A stretch of DNA of 6,969 nt from Acidimicrobiaceae bacterium (lineage in GTDB: Bacteria > Actinomycetota > Acidimicrobiia > Acidimicrobiales > Microtrichaceae), in NCBI GenBank assembly GCA_003514205.1, contig DORQ01000075.1:1-6969 (forward strand), read 5' to 3'. Below are positions 6,310-6,969 of the stretch, in pieces. The notes beneath the pieces were generated by a model, which saw nothing but the letters and a program-made list of their open reading frames with translations, did no database searches and had not been told where the DNA came from. Every line of letters starts with the position of its first letter. Position 1 is the stretch's first letter. The position numbers and the translations under genes were made by a program.

Positions 6310-6963
6310 CTAGCGCGTGGGGGTCTCGTACAGGGCTGCTGATGCGGTCAGCAATGCCAACTCCCGGATCAGCGCTGGTTGAGTCCAACCTTGCTGGATA
6401 CCGAAAGGAGTAGGTCCCCAGAATGCAACCTGGAGGACCTCTTTGCAGATCACTGCCGCAATGAACGCTGCATCGAGGTCACCGACTTCCACTACCCATG
6501 GCGGCGCCAGGGAGATGGCGCGCTTCACCAGCTGGTCTTGAAAGGAGAGCAGGAACTCGGAAGCCTCTACGGACACTCGTTCGGGAATCTCGAAGGCAGC
6601 CAGAAAGTGCAGACGCTGCGAAATTGCTGCCGCCAGGATCGAATACATCGATGAAGCAAAGGCAACCACATCGTCGGGCCGCTCATAACTCCCAACGGCA
6701 GTCTCCTCCAGCACTGCTTGGGCCACCGCCGACATATCGTCGAGGCCTCGTTGCAAAAGACACTCGAAGAGCGAGGTCTTTGAGCCGAACACATTGTGCA
6801 CGGTGGTCGGCGCAACTTCAGCCTCGAAGGCAATCTCAAGGGTGCTCAAATCGGCCATGTCTCGCGACCCCAACAGTCGTTCCGCTGCATCAAGAATGAG
6901 TGTCCTCATCGAAGAGTCGCCTGTTCGAGCTCCTGGCAGGATTGGGATTTCAAGAAGTGGCAC
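6310..6963 (-). CDS. TetR/AcrR-family transcriptional regulator (start uncertain, near window edge)
   Basis: A ligand-responsive DNA-binding repressor by family. Numbering from the GTG at 6963, the N-terminal HTH domain runs from ILDAAERLLG (23-32) through TLEIAFEAEVAPTTVHNVFGSK (41-62) to the following helix, SLFECLLQRG. This is the standard TetR_N layout, with recognition helix around 51-58. Residues 75-217 form the helical ligand-binding and dimerisation domain, which diverges and does not reveal the ligand. At 217 residues the length is normal. The start is unresolved: the GTG at 6963 has no visible ribosome site, the ATG at 6909 (residue 19, just before the first helix) would give 199 residues and has only a weak AGG upstream, and the frame remains open to the right edge. 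It ends 97 bases before the lipoprotein gene on the same strand, so it may control that gene and itself. Its own promoter lies outside the window. Confidence 0.88.
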   Translation of the reverse strand: MPLLEIPILPGARTGDSSMRTLILDAAERLLGSRDMADLSTLEIAFEAEVAPTTVHNVFGSKTSLFECLLQRGLDDMSAVAQAVLEETAVGSYERPDDVVAFASSMYSILAAAISQRLHFLAAFEIPERVSVEASEFLLSFQDQLVKRAISLAPPWVVEVGDLDAAFIAAVICKEVLQVAFWGPTPFGIQQGWTQPALIRELALLTASAALYETPTR

Positions 6964-6969
6964 CGCCGT

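Overview
The window is GC-rich and densely coding, with actinobacterial-looking genes: a SigE-family ECF sigma factor translationally coupled to a membrane protein, a GTG start, and a TetR-family regulator. A high-GC actinobacterium is the best guess. Acidimicrobiia or a relative is possible, but the window alone does not prove it. No tRNA, rRNA, CRISPR array, insertion sequence or attachment site was seen.

There are two converging blocks. On the + strand (left edge to 1794), an ECF sigma factor cut by the window edge overlaps by 4 bases (GTGA) with a 441-residue single-pass membrane protein. This protein has a short basic cytoplasmic tail and a large exterior domain, and it sits where the cognate anti-sigma regulator normally lies. 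A 62-base gap with two small stem-loops separates it from the second block.

On the - strand (right edge down to 1857), in transcription order, come three genes. The first is a TetR-family regulator whose start is near or beyond the right edge. The second is a 1004-residue lipoprotein with a lipobox cysteine, a charged coiled-coil stalk, a long beta-rich body and an Ig/PKD-like C-terminus. The third is a probable non-heme Fe(II) oxygenase of the CmcJ/NvfI-like type. The 97-base gap between the TetR gene and the lipoprotein gene holds a strong Shine-Dalgarno, a 6-bp-arm dyad touching it, a -10-like hexamer and an AT-rich dyad. The 174-base gap between the lipoprotein and the oxygenase holds a long imperfect hairpin.

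The most interesting item is the lipoprotein. Parts of its body read like the two lobes of a BPI/LBP-type tubular lipid-binding (TULIP) protein, which would be a notable thing to find on a bacterial surface lipoprotein. A working inference is that the TetR protein controls a surface lipid-binding lipoprotein and a small-molecule oxygenase, perhaps for uptake and modification of a hydrophobic compound. The sequence supports the gene neighbourhood but not the substrate.
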